NCBI GenBank assembly: GCA_016722465.1
Contig: JADKJC010000001.1
Span: forward strand, 1,674,001 to 1,738,000
Direction of reading: 5' to 3'
DNA length: 64,000 nucleotides
Source of the DNA: Chitinophagaceae bacterium
Lineage (GTDB): Bacteria > Bacteroidota > Bacteroidia > Chitinophagales > Chitinophagaceae
Numbering within the stretch: position 1 is the stretch's first letter; the number at the start of each line of letters is the position of its first letter. A program made the position numbers and the translations under genes. The notes beneath the pieces are model-generated. The model saw only the letters and a program-made list of their open reading frames with translations. It was not told the origin of the DNA and ran no database searches. Positions 45,234 through 54,826 of this stretch are shown here, piece after piece.

Positions 45234-45578
45234 TTAGGATTTACCGGTATTTTTTCCTTTACCCCGTTTGGCCAATGGCCTTATCGGGTCATGAACGGTT
45301 ACCAGTTTGGTGCCATCGGGAAAAGTTGCTTCAATTTGTACTTCGTGGATCATTTCGGCAATGCCTTCCATTACATCCTCTTTTGTTAAGATAGTGGTGC
45401 CGTATTGCATTAATGCTGCAACTGTTTTGCCATCCCGGGCAGCTTCCTGCAGTCGGCTGCTGATCAATGCGATAGATTCAGGATAATTTAATTTAAGGCC
45501 CCTGGCCTTGCGCTTTTCTGCCAATTCCCCTGCTAAAAAAAGCAGTAATTTTTCTGTTTCACGTGGTGAAAGGTGCAT
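45234..45578 (-). CDS. ureA: Urease subunit gamma
   Basis: A 114-residue subunit, first gene of the operon. [60 protein letters not shown] are canonical. A short basic tail ([12 protein letters not shown]) extends beyond the usual about 100 residues. The upstream region has an 8-bp inverted repeat TTACTTCG/CGAAGTAA (45582-45589 and 45618-45625) that could fold in the leader; no clear promoter was found. Confidence 0.96.
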   Translation of the reverse strand: MHLSPRETEKLLLFLAGELAEKRKARGLKLNYPESIALISSRLQEAARDGKTVAALMQYGTTILTKEDVMEGIAEMIHEVQIEATFPDGTKLVTVHDPIRPLAKRGKGKNTGKS

Positions 45579-45770
45579 GTATTACTTCGTTTAATAGTTG
45601 ATGTGCTGGCAGGCAACCGAAGTAAGTTAAGAACAGCCGTTAAGGTAAGAAAAATATCGGCGGCCGGCACAATAAAATTTTTAACCGGGCCACTGCAATA
45701 AAGAGGCTATTTATTCGCTAATAGATTATATCCGGCAGCTAAGGCTGCTCATAGAAAAACCAAATTATTC

Positions 45771-46508
45771 ATGTATTCACTGATCCGCCTGCCCTTTGCA
45801 GCAGTCACATTAATGGCATTGTCTTTTTTTGCACCAGCCAGTGTAAGTGAAAGCAATCCTGCTACTGCGGTTTCGGTAATAACTTCCGGTAATACAAATA
45901 AGAACCGCTCTGCAGAAATTACTGAAAAATATTCGCTTTGGCAATTGCAAACAGAAGGCATTTCTATTGACCTATTTTCTTATGCAATGAAAGGATATAA
46001 CTATTTGAACGAACATCGCCGCCTTAATAATCCCGGAATCATCACAATCATTGACTTCAGCAAACCCTCTGATGAAAAACGGTTGTATATATTAGATGTA
46101 TTTACGGGCAAGTTACTTTTTAAAACACTGGTAGCGCATGGCCGAAATTCAGGCAAAGAGCTGGCCAAATCATTTTCCAATGCAGCATCTTCTTTTTCAA
46201 GCAGCCTTGGATTTTATGTTACTTCGGATACTTACAACGGCAAACATGGTTATTCATTGAGATTGAATGGTTGCGAAAAAGGATTTAATGACAATGCGTA
46301 CAAAAGAGCGGTCGTGGTTCATGGTGCAGATTATGTAAGTGAATCATTCATTCAGCAAAATGGTTTTCTTGGCAGGAGCCATGGTTGCCCCGCAATTCCG
46401 TCAGCACTTAGTCAAAAGATAATAGATGTAATAAAAGATGGCAGCTGCCTCTTCATTTACTCCCCTGTGAAAACATACTTAATCCAATCGGCACTGTTAA
46501 AAAGTTGA
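45771..46508 (+). CDS. Murein L,D-transpeptidase catalytic domain family protein (YkuD_2-like)
   Basis: A 245-residue exported protein: an N-terminal hydrophobic signal (to about residue 25), then a catalytic domain with TIIDFSKPSDEKRLYILD, VAHGRNSG and VVVHGADYVSES, ending with the active-site motif GRSHGCPAI (Cys about 206). Such proteins form or remodel 3-3 peptidoglycan crosslinks or anchor proteins. Its exact activity is unproven. It is monocistronic, with a strong terminator. Confidence 0.85.
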   Translation: MYSLIRLPFAAVTLMALSFFAPASVSESNPATAVSVITSGNTNKNRSAEITEKYSLWQLQTEGISIDLFSYAMKGYNYLNEHRRLNNPGIITIIDFSKPSDEKRLYILDVFTGKLLFKTLVAHGRNSGKELAKSFSNAASSFSSSLGFYVTSDTYNGKHGYSLRLNGCEKGFNDNAYKRAVVVHGADYVSESFIQQNGFLGRSHGCPAIPSALSQKIIDVIKDGSCLFIYSPVKTYLIQSALLKS

Positions 46509-46527
46509 TTGTAAATTCTAATTGTTA

Positions 46528-46591
46528 GGCACGACAGAAGAAGAAGGAACCCCGTTTCCCGATAGCTATCGGCACGGGGTTTTTTCGTGCC
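46528..46591. terminator. Complex hairpin terminator between convergent genes
   Basis: Nested inverted repeats: an outer GGCACGA/TCGTGCC, a middle AACCCCGT/ACGGGGTT (46548-46555 and 46574-46581) and a central 14-base palindrome CCGATAGCTATCGG, followed by a T run. It terminates the transpeptidase gene and possibly the gene from the other side. Confidence 0.85.
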
Positions 46592-46627
46592 TGCCACCAG
46601 GGTCAGTACCGTAGGTCATACTGGGTG

Positions 46628-47311
46628 TTACAGGTAGATGGCAGCTGCTACCAGCTGGCATGCAATGCCCATTAATAAACCTGCATAAATGTCTTTGGGT
46701 TGGTGATCGCTAACGATCATACGGCTGGTACAAACCAAACCCGTAATTAAAAAAGCAACGGAAAGGGGCACTGTCATCAGCATGCTGTTTTGCATCATAA
46801 TGACAACGAACAGGCCAATCATACCGCCCACCCCAATGGCATGCATACTGATCTTAAAATAAATGTTGGCCATTAATGCTGCAGAAGAAGAAATAAATAC
46901 AGCAAAAGTAAAAGAGGTTAATATGGAAGGGATTTCATGCTGGTTCCTGAATACCAGGTAAGCCCAGAAAAAAAAGATGCCACTGGCGATGTATGGAATA
47001 ATCCTGTCTTTTTGTGTTTTGAGCAAAATCGAATCAATAAAGCCAAGGCCCTTTAACAACAGTACGGTAACAAGCGGAAAGAAAACCATATTTAAACCTA
47101 TTCTTGCCAGCAGGAAATTTTTTTGCCCAGGCCCAAAGCCAACAAAATAGCTGGGATGTATGTAAGCTAAAAAATAAGTGACATAAATGGGAATGAACAG
47201 TGGATGAAAAATATAAGAGATTAAATGAGCGAAAAACCTGATGACGGCAGGTTGCTTGTACCCGGAAATGAGTTCGTTAATATTTTCTGTTGATAATTCG
47301 CCATGCGCCAT
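46628..47311 (-). CDS. PAP2-like membrane protein
   Basis: A 227-residue protein with six to seven TM helices. It keeps the phosphatase signature in degenerate form: K-x6-R-x2-P (KTQKDRIIPY), a His in KISMHAIG where PSGH is expected, and SR-x5-H-x3-D (SRMIVSDHQPKD). Members dephosphorylate lipid phosphates such as undecaprenyl pyrophosphate; the loss of PSGH leaves activity open. It ends convergently with the L,D-transpeptidase gene and starts 10 bp after rpoN. Confidence 0.68.
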   Translation of the reverse strand: MAHGELSTENINELISGYKQPAVIRFFAHLISYIFHPLFIPIYVTYFLAYIHPSYFVGFGPGQKNFLLARIGLNMVFFPLVTVLLLKGLGFIDSILLKTQKDRIIPYIASGIFFFWAYLVFRNQHEIPSILTSFTFAVFISSSAALMANIYFKISMHAIGVGGMIGLFVVIMMQNSMLMTVPLSVAFLITGLVCTSRMIVSDHQPKDIYAGLLMGIACQLVAAAIYL

Positions 47312-47320
47312 GCGCCAAAA

Positions 47321-48812
47321 TTATAACTCTTTTCTCAGTCTTGCTACAGGGATAAACAATTGTTCCCTGTATTTGGCTACGGTTCTCCTGGCAATATTGT
47401 ACCCTTTTTCCTGCAGCAGTTCAGTCAGCCTTTCATCGCTTAACGGGCTCTTTTTATCTTCTGCGTCTATAAGATCGTTGAGTATCTTTTTCACCTCTCT
47501 TGTACTTACCTCTTCGCCACTGTCAGTCTGCAAACTTTCGCTAAAGAAGAATTTGAGACGGTATGTACCAAATTCAGTTTGTACAAACTTACTGTTGGCA
47601 ACACGGCTTACAGTACTGATATCCAGGTTGGTCATTTCAGCAATGTCCTTTAAAATCATTGGCCGCATTTCGGTATCATCGCCAGTAAGGAAAAAATCAT
47701 ATTGGTAATTCATGATGGCATCCATGGTGCTGAGCAGGGTGTGCTGACGCTGTTTGATGGCATCAATGAACCATTTGGCAGAATCTATCTTTTGTTTGAT
47801 AAAAAGCACCGCTTCTTTCTGGCGTTTGTCTTTTTTTACTTCCCCTGTCATAGTCCTTCAGCATCTCCCGGTAACCTTCGCTGATGCGGAGGTCCGGAGC
47901 ATTGCGGCTGTTGAGGGTAAGCTCTAATTTGCCAGCATTATTCAGGATAAAAAAGTCTGGAATTACATAACCTTCCCCAGCGTTGCTGTCACCAACATTA
48001 CCGCCTGGTTTGGGGTTGAGTTTAATGATCTGGTTAATAATGCCTCTTAGCTGATCATCAGTAATATTCAACCCACGCTGTATTTTTTCGTAATGTTTTT
48101 TTGTAAACTCATCAAAATACTTTTCCAGTACTTTAATAGCCATCTCAACGTGATCACCTTCTTCCACTTTCCTTTCTAATTGCAACAAAAGGCATTCCTG
48201 CAGGTTCCTGGCGCAAACACCAGGAGGATCAAAGCGCTGAATCTGCAGCACTAATTTTTCTATCTCTTCTTCGGTAGTTTGAATATTCTGGCGGAAAGCC
48301 AGGTCGTCTACAATGGCGCTGATCTCCCTGCGGAGATAACCGTCATCGTCTAGGTTGCCAATGATTTGCTCTGCTACTTTCAACTGGTGATCGCTCAGGT
48401 TCAATTGACCCAGCTGCTCCAGCATCAGTTCATTAAAACCTGTTTCTACTTTATGGGGAATGGTTTTGTCTTCATCCGGGTCAGGATAATTATCATCCTT
48501 CATTTTGTAATCGGCAATATCATCGTCACCATCCTGCACATACTCACTAATGTCGATATTGTCGTATTCATCCACACCACCATCGAGGTCACTCTCCTCA
48601 TCTTTTCCATCTTCAACCTCGGCTGTATTATCATTTTCAAACTCCTCCTGTTCTTCTTCATCCCCGGTTTCCAGTGCCGGATTGTCTTCCAGTTCTTCTT
48701 TGATGCGTTCTTCCAGCAGGGCAGTAGGCACCTGCAGCAACTTCATCAGTTGTATTTGCTGTGGTGATAATTTCTGTAACTGCTTCTGGTATAATCCCTG
48801 GCTTAAACTCAT
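47321..48812 (-). CDS. rpoN: RNA polymerase sigma-54 factor (frameshifted in an A7 run)
   Basis: Region I (MSLSQGLYQKQLQKLSPQQIQLMKLLQ) binds activator, then an acidic region II rich in Asp/Glu, the core-binding domain (ARNLQECLLLQLE), the HTH (DISTVSRVANSKFVQTEFG) and the RpoN box (ARRTVAKYR). Two frames are joined at a run of seven T on the plus strand (47831-47837). Removing one base restores SKKDKRQKEAVLF and a protein of about 496 residues, the normal length. Sigma-54 directs transcription by enhancer-binding activators; none is present in the window. Confidence 0.94.
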
Positions 48813-48993
48813 ATTATTTATTACCAGCCTGCTGCCGGTACTTAATCTTATTAGGTATTTATTTTTTTCTAAAGTCTAACTCGGCTGTTGGTTTGCTATT
48901 AAACAAAACACTTCGAAACCTGTTTTTTATAACGAATAAAGCAAACCCTATAGTCTGTAACGGCGTAAATTTACATACAAACACACTTGAATT

Positions 48994-49314
48994 GTGAATA
49001 AAAAACTTAAAATTTTATTTTTTTGCATGATTTTTGTGAGCAGCGATGCCTTTGCTCAAATGAAGCCCACTTGTAAAAGCAATTTGCTGTTGACTTTACA
49101 GCAAAAAAATCTTGCCTGGCAGCCTTCGTATTTTGTAAGAATGGCAACTGTTACCGTTTCGGCCAAACCAATTTTAGCTCCCAACTTTTATACAACGCAG
49201 CTTGGTTTTTTTTGTAAACAGGAAATAAAAATGGATAAGGTTACAAGGATTTCCATCCGGTTCAGGCTGGGCAGCGTAGAGCAATGTGATTGGCTGGAGG
49301 GGAAAACAAGATAA
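48994..49314 (+). CDS. Small secreted protein, unknown function
   Basis: A 106-residue protein with GTG start and signal peptide ending AFAQ. The mature part has three Cys (KPTCKSN, FFCKQE and EQCDWLEG) and basic beta-like segments. No family is recognised; small secreted proteins of this kind are common in Bacteroidota. It lies alone between rpoN (divergent) and the GHL10 gene (convergent). Confidence 0.65.
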   Translation: MNKKLKILFFCMIFVSSDAFAQMKPTCKSNLLLTLQQKNLAWQPSYFVRMATVTVSAKPILAPNFYTTQLGFFCKQEIKMDKVTRISIRFRLGSVEQCDWLEGKTR

Positions 49315-49328
49315 GCGGAATTATTGGT

Positions 49329-50543
49329 CTATTTCATCTCGGGTATATCCGCCTTTTCCTTAAAATAATTCAACTTTAAGCTATCGCTCCATCCATTGGG
49401 GTTCTTTTCAAAAATTTTGCTGCTGTAAAATACCATACCCTTAATATTGGGGGTATTTCTCAGGGCTTCAATTTGACGGGGCAATTGCCTTTTATCATGC
49501 CATGCGGCATTGCTGTTGGCTTTGTAAATGCCCAGGCCTATATAGCATTGCCTGCCGTAAGTGTGTTTGCTCCACCAGTTCAGCAATACTTCGTAAGGTG
49601 CCCTGCCGTGGCCAATTTCCCAGTACAGTTGCGGCGCTACATAATCGATCCATCCATTCTTCAACCACAATAAAATGTCAGCATACAAATGATCATAGTT
49701 GGATAAGGAACCATTTGTTTTGCTGCCATTCAAGGGGTCCTTATCTGCATTGCGCCATACACCAAAGGGGCTGATACCAAACTGGCATTTACTGTTTGCA
49801 GCTTTAATGGTAGTATGCAACATAGCAATAATTGAATCTGTGTTACTGCGCCGCCAGCCATCCCTGGTCATTCCTTCTCCATACAAACTATACGTATTGT
49901 CATCTGGAAACTTTTTTCCTTCCAGCGGATACGGATAAAAATAGTCATCAAAATGAATGGCATCTACATCATAACGGCTCACCACATCTTTTACCACATC
50001 CACCACATACTGCTGTGCTTCTTTATTGCCGGGGTCAAAATACCTTTTATCACCATAGGTTAAAAACCATTCCGGGTGCAGCTTAGTAATATGTGTTGCA
50101 GAAACTGCATCTTCATTTGGATAAAACTCTGCCCGGTAAGGATTCATCCAGGCATGAAATACCATATTGCGTTTATGGGTTTCTGTAATCATAAACTCCA
50201 ACGGATCGTAATAGGGTGATGGTGGCTGGCCCTGTACCCCCGTAAGCCAGGCACTCCAGGGTTCGTATTGAGATGGATAAAATGCATCGGTGCAGGGACG
50301 GATTTGAACAATCATTGCATTCATGCCAATGCGATGGTGCATGTCCAGCAGTTTGATAAATTCCACTTTTTGAGAATCACTGTTGAAATTGCCTTTGGAT
50401 GGCCAGTCAATATTATCAACGGTTGCTACCCATACGCCCCTAAACTCAGGCGTTACCTGTGCGGAGCCTTGCTTTGATGGCAGGAGAAATAAAATAATAA
50501 GCGGAATGCAAACAATTGCTTTCAGGCTGCGGAATATTTTCAT
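49329..50543 (-). CDS. Glycosyl hydrolase-like 10 (GHL10/DUF187) secreted protein
   Basis: A 404-residue protein with signal peptide ending GSAQ. It begins EFRGVWVATVDNIDWPSKGN and has AMIVQIRPCTDAFYPS, FHAWMNPYRAEF, DVVSRYDVDAIHFDDYFYPYP and QFGISPFGVWRN, the TIM-barrel pattern of PF02638. Family members are tied to peptidoglycan or glycan cleavage. It follows the MarR gene by 9 bp in a three-gene operon. Confidence 0.9.
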   Translation of the reverse strand: MKIFRSLKAIVCIPLIILFLLPSKQGSAQVTPEFRGVWVATVDNIDWPSKGNFNSDSQKVEFIKLLDMHHRIGMNAMIVQIRPCTDAFYPSQYEPWSAWLTGVQGQPPSPYYDPLEFMITETHKRNMVFHAWMNPYRAEFYPNEDAVSATHITKLHPEWFLTYGDKRYFDPGNKEAQQYVVDVVKDVVSRYDVDAIHFDDYFYPYPLEGKKFPDDNTYSLYGEGMTRDGWRRSNTDSIIAMLHTTIKAANSKCQFGISPFGVWRNADKDPLNGSKTNGSLSNYDHLYADILLWLKNGWIDYVAPQLYWEIGHGRAPYEVLLNWWSKHTYGRQCYIGLGIYKANSNAAWHDKRQLPRQIEALRNTPNIKGMVFYSSKIFEKNPNGWSDSLKLNYFKEKADIPEMK

Positions 50544-50552
50544 TGAACGGTA

Positions 50553-51005
50553 TTAATTTGACTGACGGATCTTATCCAGTAAATGATTGAATGTTTCAGC
50601 TTCTTTTTCACTGAGTGATTGTACGATTTTTTCAATGTCTGCTTCGTACAGGTCTAATTTAAGCAACAGTTTTTTGCCCTTATCTGAAATCACCACATCC
50701 ACCAGTCGTTTATCCGCCTTACAGGTTGTTTTTTTTACCAGTTTTTTCAGTATCAACCTGTCAACAATGCGGCTGGTATCACTCATTTTATCCAGCATTC
50801 TTTCTCTTATCTGCAGGGTGGATAAAGGTTTATCACTGCCTCTTAAAATACGCAGGATATTGAATTGCTGCATGGTAAGGTCTTCTTTATCCAGGATTTG
50901 TTTGAGCTGCTCGGTGGTCCAGTTATAGGTATAGATCAGGTTAATGATGGCCTTTTGATATTCACTTTTGAAGCTGCGCTGGTTAATATCATTTTCAATA
51001 CTCAT
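50553..51005 (-). CDS. MarR-family transcriptional regulator
   Basis: A 150-residue winged-helix regulator: TMQQFNILRILRG, KPLSTLQIRERMLDKMSDTSRIVDRL (recognition helix region), KTTCKADKRLVDVVISDKGKKLL (wing with the family's DxR-type motif). It overlaps the AI-2E-family transporter gene by 4 bases and precedes the GHL10 gene, so it probably controls this operon. The ligand is unknown. Confidence 0.9.
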   Translation of the reverse strand: MSIENDINQRSFKSEYQKAIINLIYTYNWTTEQLKQILDKEDLTMQQFNILRILRGSDKPLSTLQIRERMLDKMSDTSRIVDRLILKKLVKKTTCKADKRLVDVVISDKGKKLLLKLDLYEADIEKIVQSLSEKEAETFNHLLDKIRQSN

Positions 51006-52039
51006 TGGATCGGTTGATTTGCAGGTTTACCAAATTCATTGATATAGATTCTTACCAAAATTATGAAATAACTGATGAGCAACGGACCAAATATTACCCC
51101 CCAAAATCCAAATAGACCGATGCCTACAATTACGCCGAAGATTGTAATGAGCGGATGCACATCGATGAGCTTTTTGAGTATGGTGAGCCTTGCAACATAA
51201 TCAACATTGGTAATCACCACTACTGAATAGATCAACAGGCCAACTGCCGGAGAGTGATTACCGCTAGCGAAAAAATATGCAGTTAATGGAACCCATATAA
51301 TTGCAGTGCCCACAACTGGCAGCATGGAGCAAACGCCTGTCATAAATCCCCAGAGGCCATAGTCGGTTACACCAAAAATGGCGTAACCAATGGTTGCCAC
51401 CACACCCTGGATAATGGCCAGCACCGGTATGCCGATGGCATTGGCACGGATTATATTTTTGGTTTCGTTACTGAGCAGTTCAATGTTTTCTTCTTTCAGC
51501 GGAATGGACTGCTGCAGCATTTTTTCCACCTCCCTTCCGTTCTTCAACAAAAAATACAGCAGGAAGAACATGATGGCAAAATTGCTGAGAATGCCGGCGG
51601 AGCTGTTGATGATTTTTGGAATAAAGTTACCGGCCCGGCCCTGGAAGTTTTTGATGTTCTCATCCGTCAGCAATTTGAAACCGGTTACTTCTTTTATCTT
51701 ATTACCCACCAGTTTTGCTTTCATTACAATATCTATGGGGTTGCTGAGTATATTGCCTACTTTGGCTGTTACCAATTCAATAGAGAAAAAAAGCGGTATG
51801 GCGATGAGTACCATACTGGCAATAATAAACAGCAGAGCAACCAGCGTTTTGTTCCATTTTTTTTTAATGGTCAAATTAAAATAGCTGGCCCGGAATAAAA
51901 TGTAAAGGGTGATGGCACCTAAAAAACCCGGCATAAAACTATAGAGCTGCTGCAATAACAGCAGGGCCAGTAAAATTACGATCAGCAGTAAAATGATTTG
52001 CCGGAGGCGGTTGTTGAATAAAGAGGACATAGATAACAT
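51002..52039 (-). CDS. AI-2E family transporter (PerM/YdiK-like)
   Basis: A 345-residue membrane protein with seven or eight TM segments. The fingerprint is the central PXXGTAIIWVPLTAYF-like block (MLPVVGTAIIWVPLTAYF) and the C-terminal HPLITIFGVIVGIGLFGFWGVIFGPLL. The family is named after autoinducer-2 export but many members transport other solutes. First gene of an operon with MarR and GHL10. Confidence 0.92.
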   Translation of the reverse strand: MLSMSSLFNNRLRQIILLLIVILLALLLLQQLYSFMPGFLGAITLYILFRASYFNLTIKKKWNKTLVALLFIIASMVLIAIPLFFSIELVTAKVGNILSNPIDIVMKAKLVGNKIKEVTGFKLLTDENIKNFQGRAGNFIPKIINSSAGILSNFAIMFFLLYFLLKNGREVEKMLQQSIPLKEENIELLSNETKNIIRANAIGIPVLAIIQGVVATIGYAIFGVTDYGLWGFMTGVCSMLPVVGTAIIWVPLTAYFFASGNHSPAVGLLIYSVVVITNVDYVARLTILKKLIDVHPLITIFGVIVGIGLFGFWGVIFGPLLISYFIILVRIYINEFGKPANQPIQ

Positions 52040-52171
52040 TACTCAGTTTAAAAATGGCTCAATCTGACAGATAACATTGATTTTGCCGGCATGAAGAAAA
52101 GAAATTTTTATGTAACCGGAATAAAGGAATAAAAACTGCAACCTGTTTTGGAGTATTTACTTTCCAATTTA

Positions 52172-53203
52172 TTATTCACTCCACACACTTACCCCTTCAC
52201 TGCAGTTGGCACAAATATCAATATTCTTGCGGCTCTTCATCAGCTCATTGCGGAATTGTCTGTAATTCTCGTTGTGCCATATTTCCTTAAAGCCCTGATT
52301 TTTTAAATTGCCCAGCTGGTGCATGGCATCTTTATCAAAGCAGCAGGGTACTACCAGCCCATCCCAGGTGATTACATTGGCATGCTGCATCTTCCAGCAA
52401 CGGTTGGCCAGTTTATTTTTGGCAGTATAGGTGCCATCCGCTTTTTTTTTGTAGCGGCTGTATTTATCATTCTCCGGTATCAGGTTATTGGGATCGGTTT
52501 CATACTCATACACCTGTGCGGTTTTAAACCGCACTTCCTCCACACCTACTTCTTTTGCTAAATGCTTGATATCTTCTATTTGATGCTCGTTCGGTTTTAC
52601 TACTAAAAACTGGAAGAAAACAAAAGGTGTTTTGCTATTTAGTTCCTTTTTCCACTTTACAATATTTCTGGCGCCTTCTATTACTTTATTAATATTGCCA
52701 CCAACACGGTACTGCTGGTATACATCCTGTGTGGTACCATCAATGGAAATAATCAACCTGTCCAGTCCGCTCTCGACCGTACGCCTGGCATTTTCATCCG
52801 TTAAATAATGTGCGTTGGTACTGGTAGCGGTGTAGATTTTTTTCGCCGATGCATACTTCACCATATCTAAAAAAGCAGGATTCAGGTAAGGCTCTCCCTG
52901 GAAATAAAAGATCAGGTACAACAGTTCTTTGTGTATCTCATCAATTGTTTTGCTGAAAAAATCTTTTTCAAGCATACCCGTTGGCCGGGTAAAAGCCCTT
53001 AATCCACTTGGGCATTCAGGGCAACGCAGGTTGCAACTGGTTGTAGGTTCAAAAGAAATAGAAACAGGATAGCCCCATTGCACCGGCCTGTTCAGCAGCC
53101 GGCTGGCATAAAAACTACTCAGCACTTTTACACCGTTCCATACACGGGTGGGGGTAAGTTTGCTCAGCAGGTTCACACTATCATTCCAGTTTATTTGAGG
53201 CAT
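52172..53203 (-). CDS. Radical SAM/SPASM domain protein
   Basis: A 343-residue radical SAM enzyme. The 4Fe-4S cluster motif is C-N-L-R-C-P-E-C (CxxxCxxC, about 57-64), preceded by SISFEPTTS. A SPASM-type C-terminal region holds several Cys (NRCWKMQHAN, LVVPCCFDKDAMHQLGN, IDICANCSEG). Such proteins modify peptides or build cofactors; no peptide substrate gene is visible beside it. It lies 21 bp downstream of the signal-peptidase-like gene in the same operon. Confidence 0.88.
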   Translation of the reverse strand: MPQINWNDSVNLLSKLTPTRVWNGVKVLSSFYASRLLNRPVQWGYPVSISFEPTTSCNLRCPECPSGLRAFTRPTGMLEKDFFSKTIDEIHKELLYLIFYFQGEPYLNPAFLDMVKYASAKKIYTATSTNAHYLTDENARRTVESGLDRLIISIDGTTQDVYQQYRVGGNINKVIEGARNIVKWKKELNSKTPFVFFQFLVVKPNEHQIEDIKHLAKEVGVEEVRFKTAQVYEYETDPNNLIPENDKYSRYKKKADGTYTAKNKLANRCWKMQHANVITWDGLVVPCCFDKDAMHQLGNLKNQGFKEIWHNENYRQFRNELMKSRKNIDICANCSEGVSVWSE

Positions 53204-53224
53204 AGGGCAAAGTTAAGTGGATGG

Positions 53225-53956
53225 TTAGTACTTATAGATAACAACGCCGGTAATATCTTTTAATGGAATAAAACCGGTATATCTTGAATCCAGTGCATTG
53301 TGCCGGTTATCACCCATCACAAAACAATGGCTTGCCGGGATTGTCAACGGGCCAAAATTATCAACCCCCCATGTGGAGGTTTTAGCGAACCATTTAAACA
53401 CTCCCGACCGGGAAGAAGTGTCATCCATAACAAAGGGTACAAGGTTTACTTTTTCCCTGTATTTATTTTTTAGTGTATTATCAAATGTCACTATCACAGA
53501 ATCTCCGGTTGTGTATGATAACTGGGCTACATATTTATTGGCATATACATCTTCCCGGTCTATTTTATCAGCATCTGTATTGGCTATTTTATATTCCTGG
53601 TTCAGGTTAAGATCAATGTCAAAATTTTTATTGTTTACAAACAGCGTCCCGTTCTTCATTTGCAGTACATCACCCGGTAAGCCGCAAAGCCGGAAAAAAT
53701 ATTGAGAATGCTGAATTATTTCTGCTCCTGGAAAAGACATAGAGTCTGTAACCCGGCTTGAAAATACCACAAAGCTGTAATGAACCGGTTTTTTAAGATT
53801 AGAGATGATGATATGGCTTCCTGCTTTTATGGTTGGTTCGTTTGAAGGGGCTGGTATACTGAAAAACTGCCAAAAGCCCAATATCCTGCCTGCTACCAGG
53901 CCAGCCACCAGTATACTGCATACTATTGCAGCCGCTACTATTAATTTTTTTTTCAT
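53225..53956 (-). CDS. S26 signal peptidase I-like protein lacking the catalytic lysine
   Basis: A 243-residue protein with an N-terminal TM helix. The catalytic serine motif is PAPSNEPTI (Ser about 38) and the conserved MGDNRHNALDSRYTGFIP is intact. In box D the usual K-R-x-x-GLPGD is F-R-L-C-GLPGD (about 88-96), so the general-base lysine is replaced by Phe. It therefore may be inactive or use another base. A main leader peptidase presumably exists elsewhere. It forms an operon with the radical SAM gene. Confidence 0.8.
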   Translation of the reverse strand: MKKKLIVAAAIVCSILVAGLVAGRILGFWQFFSIPAPSNEPTIKAGSHIIISNLKKPVHYSFVVFSSRVTDSMSFPGAEIIQHSQYFFRLCGLPGDVLQMKNGTLFVNNKNFDIDLNLNQEYKIANTDADKIDREDVYANKYVAQLSYTTGDSVIVTFDNTLKNKYREKVNLVPFVMDDTSSRSGVFKWFAKTSTWGVDNFGPLTIPASHCFVMGDNRHNALDSRYTGFIPLKDITGVVIYKY

Positions 53957-54044
53957 AAACAGCCCTTCTTTCTAAAACTATAAATGTACTTTACTATCGC
54001 AACAAGTGGTGGTTGTTTTTAACTTGCTGCATAAAATTTCCCTT

Positions 54045-54821
54045 ATGAGTAAATGTATCCTGATTGCTTTTTTCTTTTTTAATTCTGCATTGGTTGCTGC
54101 ACAAAATAAAGTGCTGCCGGAAGAAGCTAAACGATTTTTGATCTCCGGTTATGAAATGCTTGATTATATCACCGGTGATTTGAACGGCGATAAAAAACAG
54201 GATGCCATATTGATAATAAAAAAAATTGGAGAAGACACAACTTACGAAGAAACAAAAAGGCCGTTCATGCTATTAGCCCGGCAGGCAGATGGAAAATTGA
54301 AACAAGTGAAAAGAAATGACAATGTGATCTTGTGCAGGCACTGTGGCGGTGCGTTTGGAGATCCATATGAATATGTTGACATTACTAACAAAGGGTTTGG
54401 TATTCATTTTTATGGAGGCAGTTCCTGGAGGTGGGCCAGCACTTATTCTTTCCAATACAATGCTGCAAGGGCAAACTGGTATTTAACAAGTGAAAAACAA
54501 GTGAGCTATCACAATACCGATATGGACTTAACAATGAAGGAAGTGAACATTGATGCTGTTGAACTGGGTATAAAATCCATTGACTCTTTTAACGGAAATC
54601 CCAGGCTTACACGGTACAAATGGGAAGTGGTTGCTGCAAAAACATTCTTTTATAATAATCCTAAAACAGGGAGTAAACCACGGAAGGGTTATTTGGTAAA
54701 AGGCGATACGGTTACTTCGTACCGGGAGCTCACCCATTTTGTAGATGTGTATTTTGAAAATAACAAAGAGCAATCTTCCTCTGGCTTTGTCTTAAAAAAA
54801 AACCTTGTTAAAATCGAATAA
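54045..54821 (+). CDS. Secreted protein with VCBS/FG-GAP-like N-terminal motif, unknown function
   Basis: A 258-residue protein; signal peptide MSKCILIAFFFF..LVAAQ. Near residue 45 ITGDLNGDKKQDAILIIKK looks like a calcium-binding FG-GAP-type loop. The middle has NVILCRHCGGAFGDP and FYGGSSWRWA. The end resembles a small SH3-like domain (RKGYLVKGDTV, FVDVYFENNKEQSSSGFV). No enzymatic function is recognised. The start at 54045 gives a clean signal peptide; an ORF from 54006 adds 13 residues. Confidence 0.7.
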   Translation: MSKCILIAFFFFNSALVAAQNKVLPEEAKRFLISGYEMLDYITGDLNGDKKQDAILIIKKIGEDTTYEETKRPFMLLARQADGKLKQVKRNDNVILCRHCGGAFGDPYEYVDITNKGFGIHFYGGSSWRWASTYSFQYNAARANWYLTSEKQVSYHNTDMDLTMKEVNIDAVELGIKSIDSFNGNPRLTRYKWEVVAAKTFFYNNPKTGSKPRKGYLVKGDTVTSYRELTHFVDVYFENNKEQSSSGFVLKKNLVKIE

Positions 54822-54826
54822 TCAAA

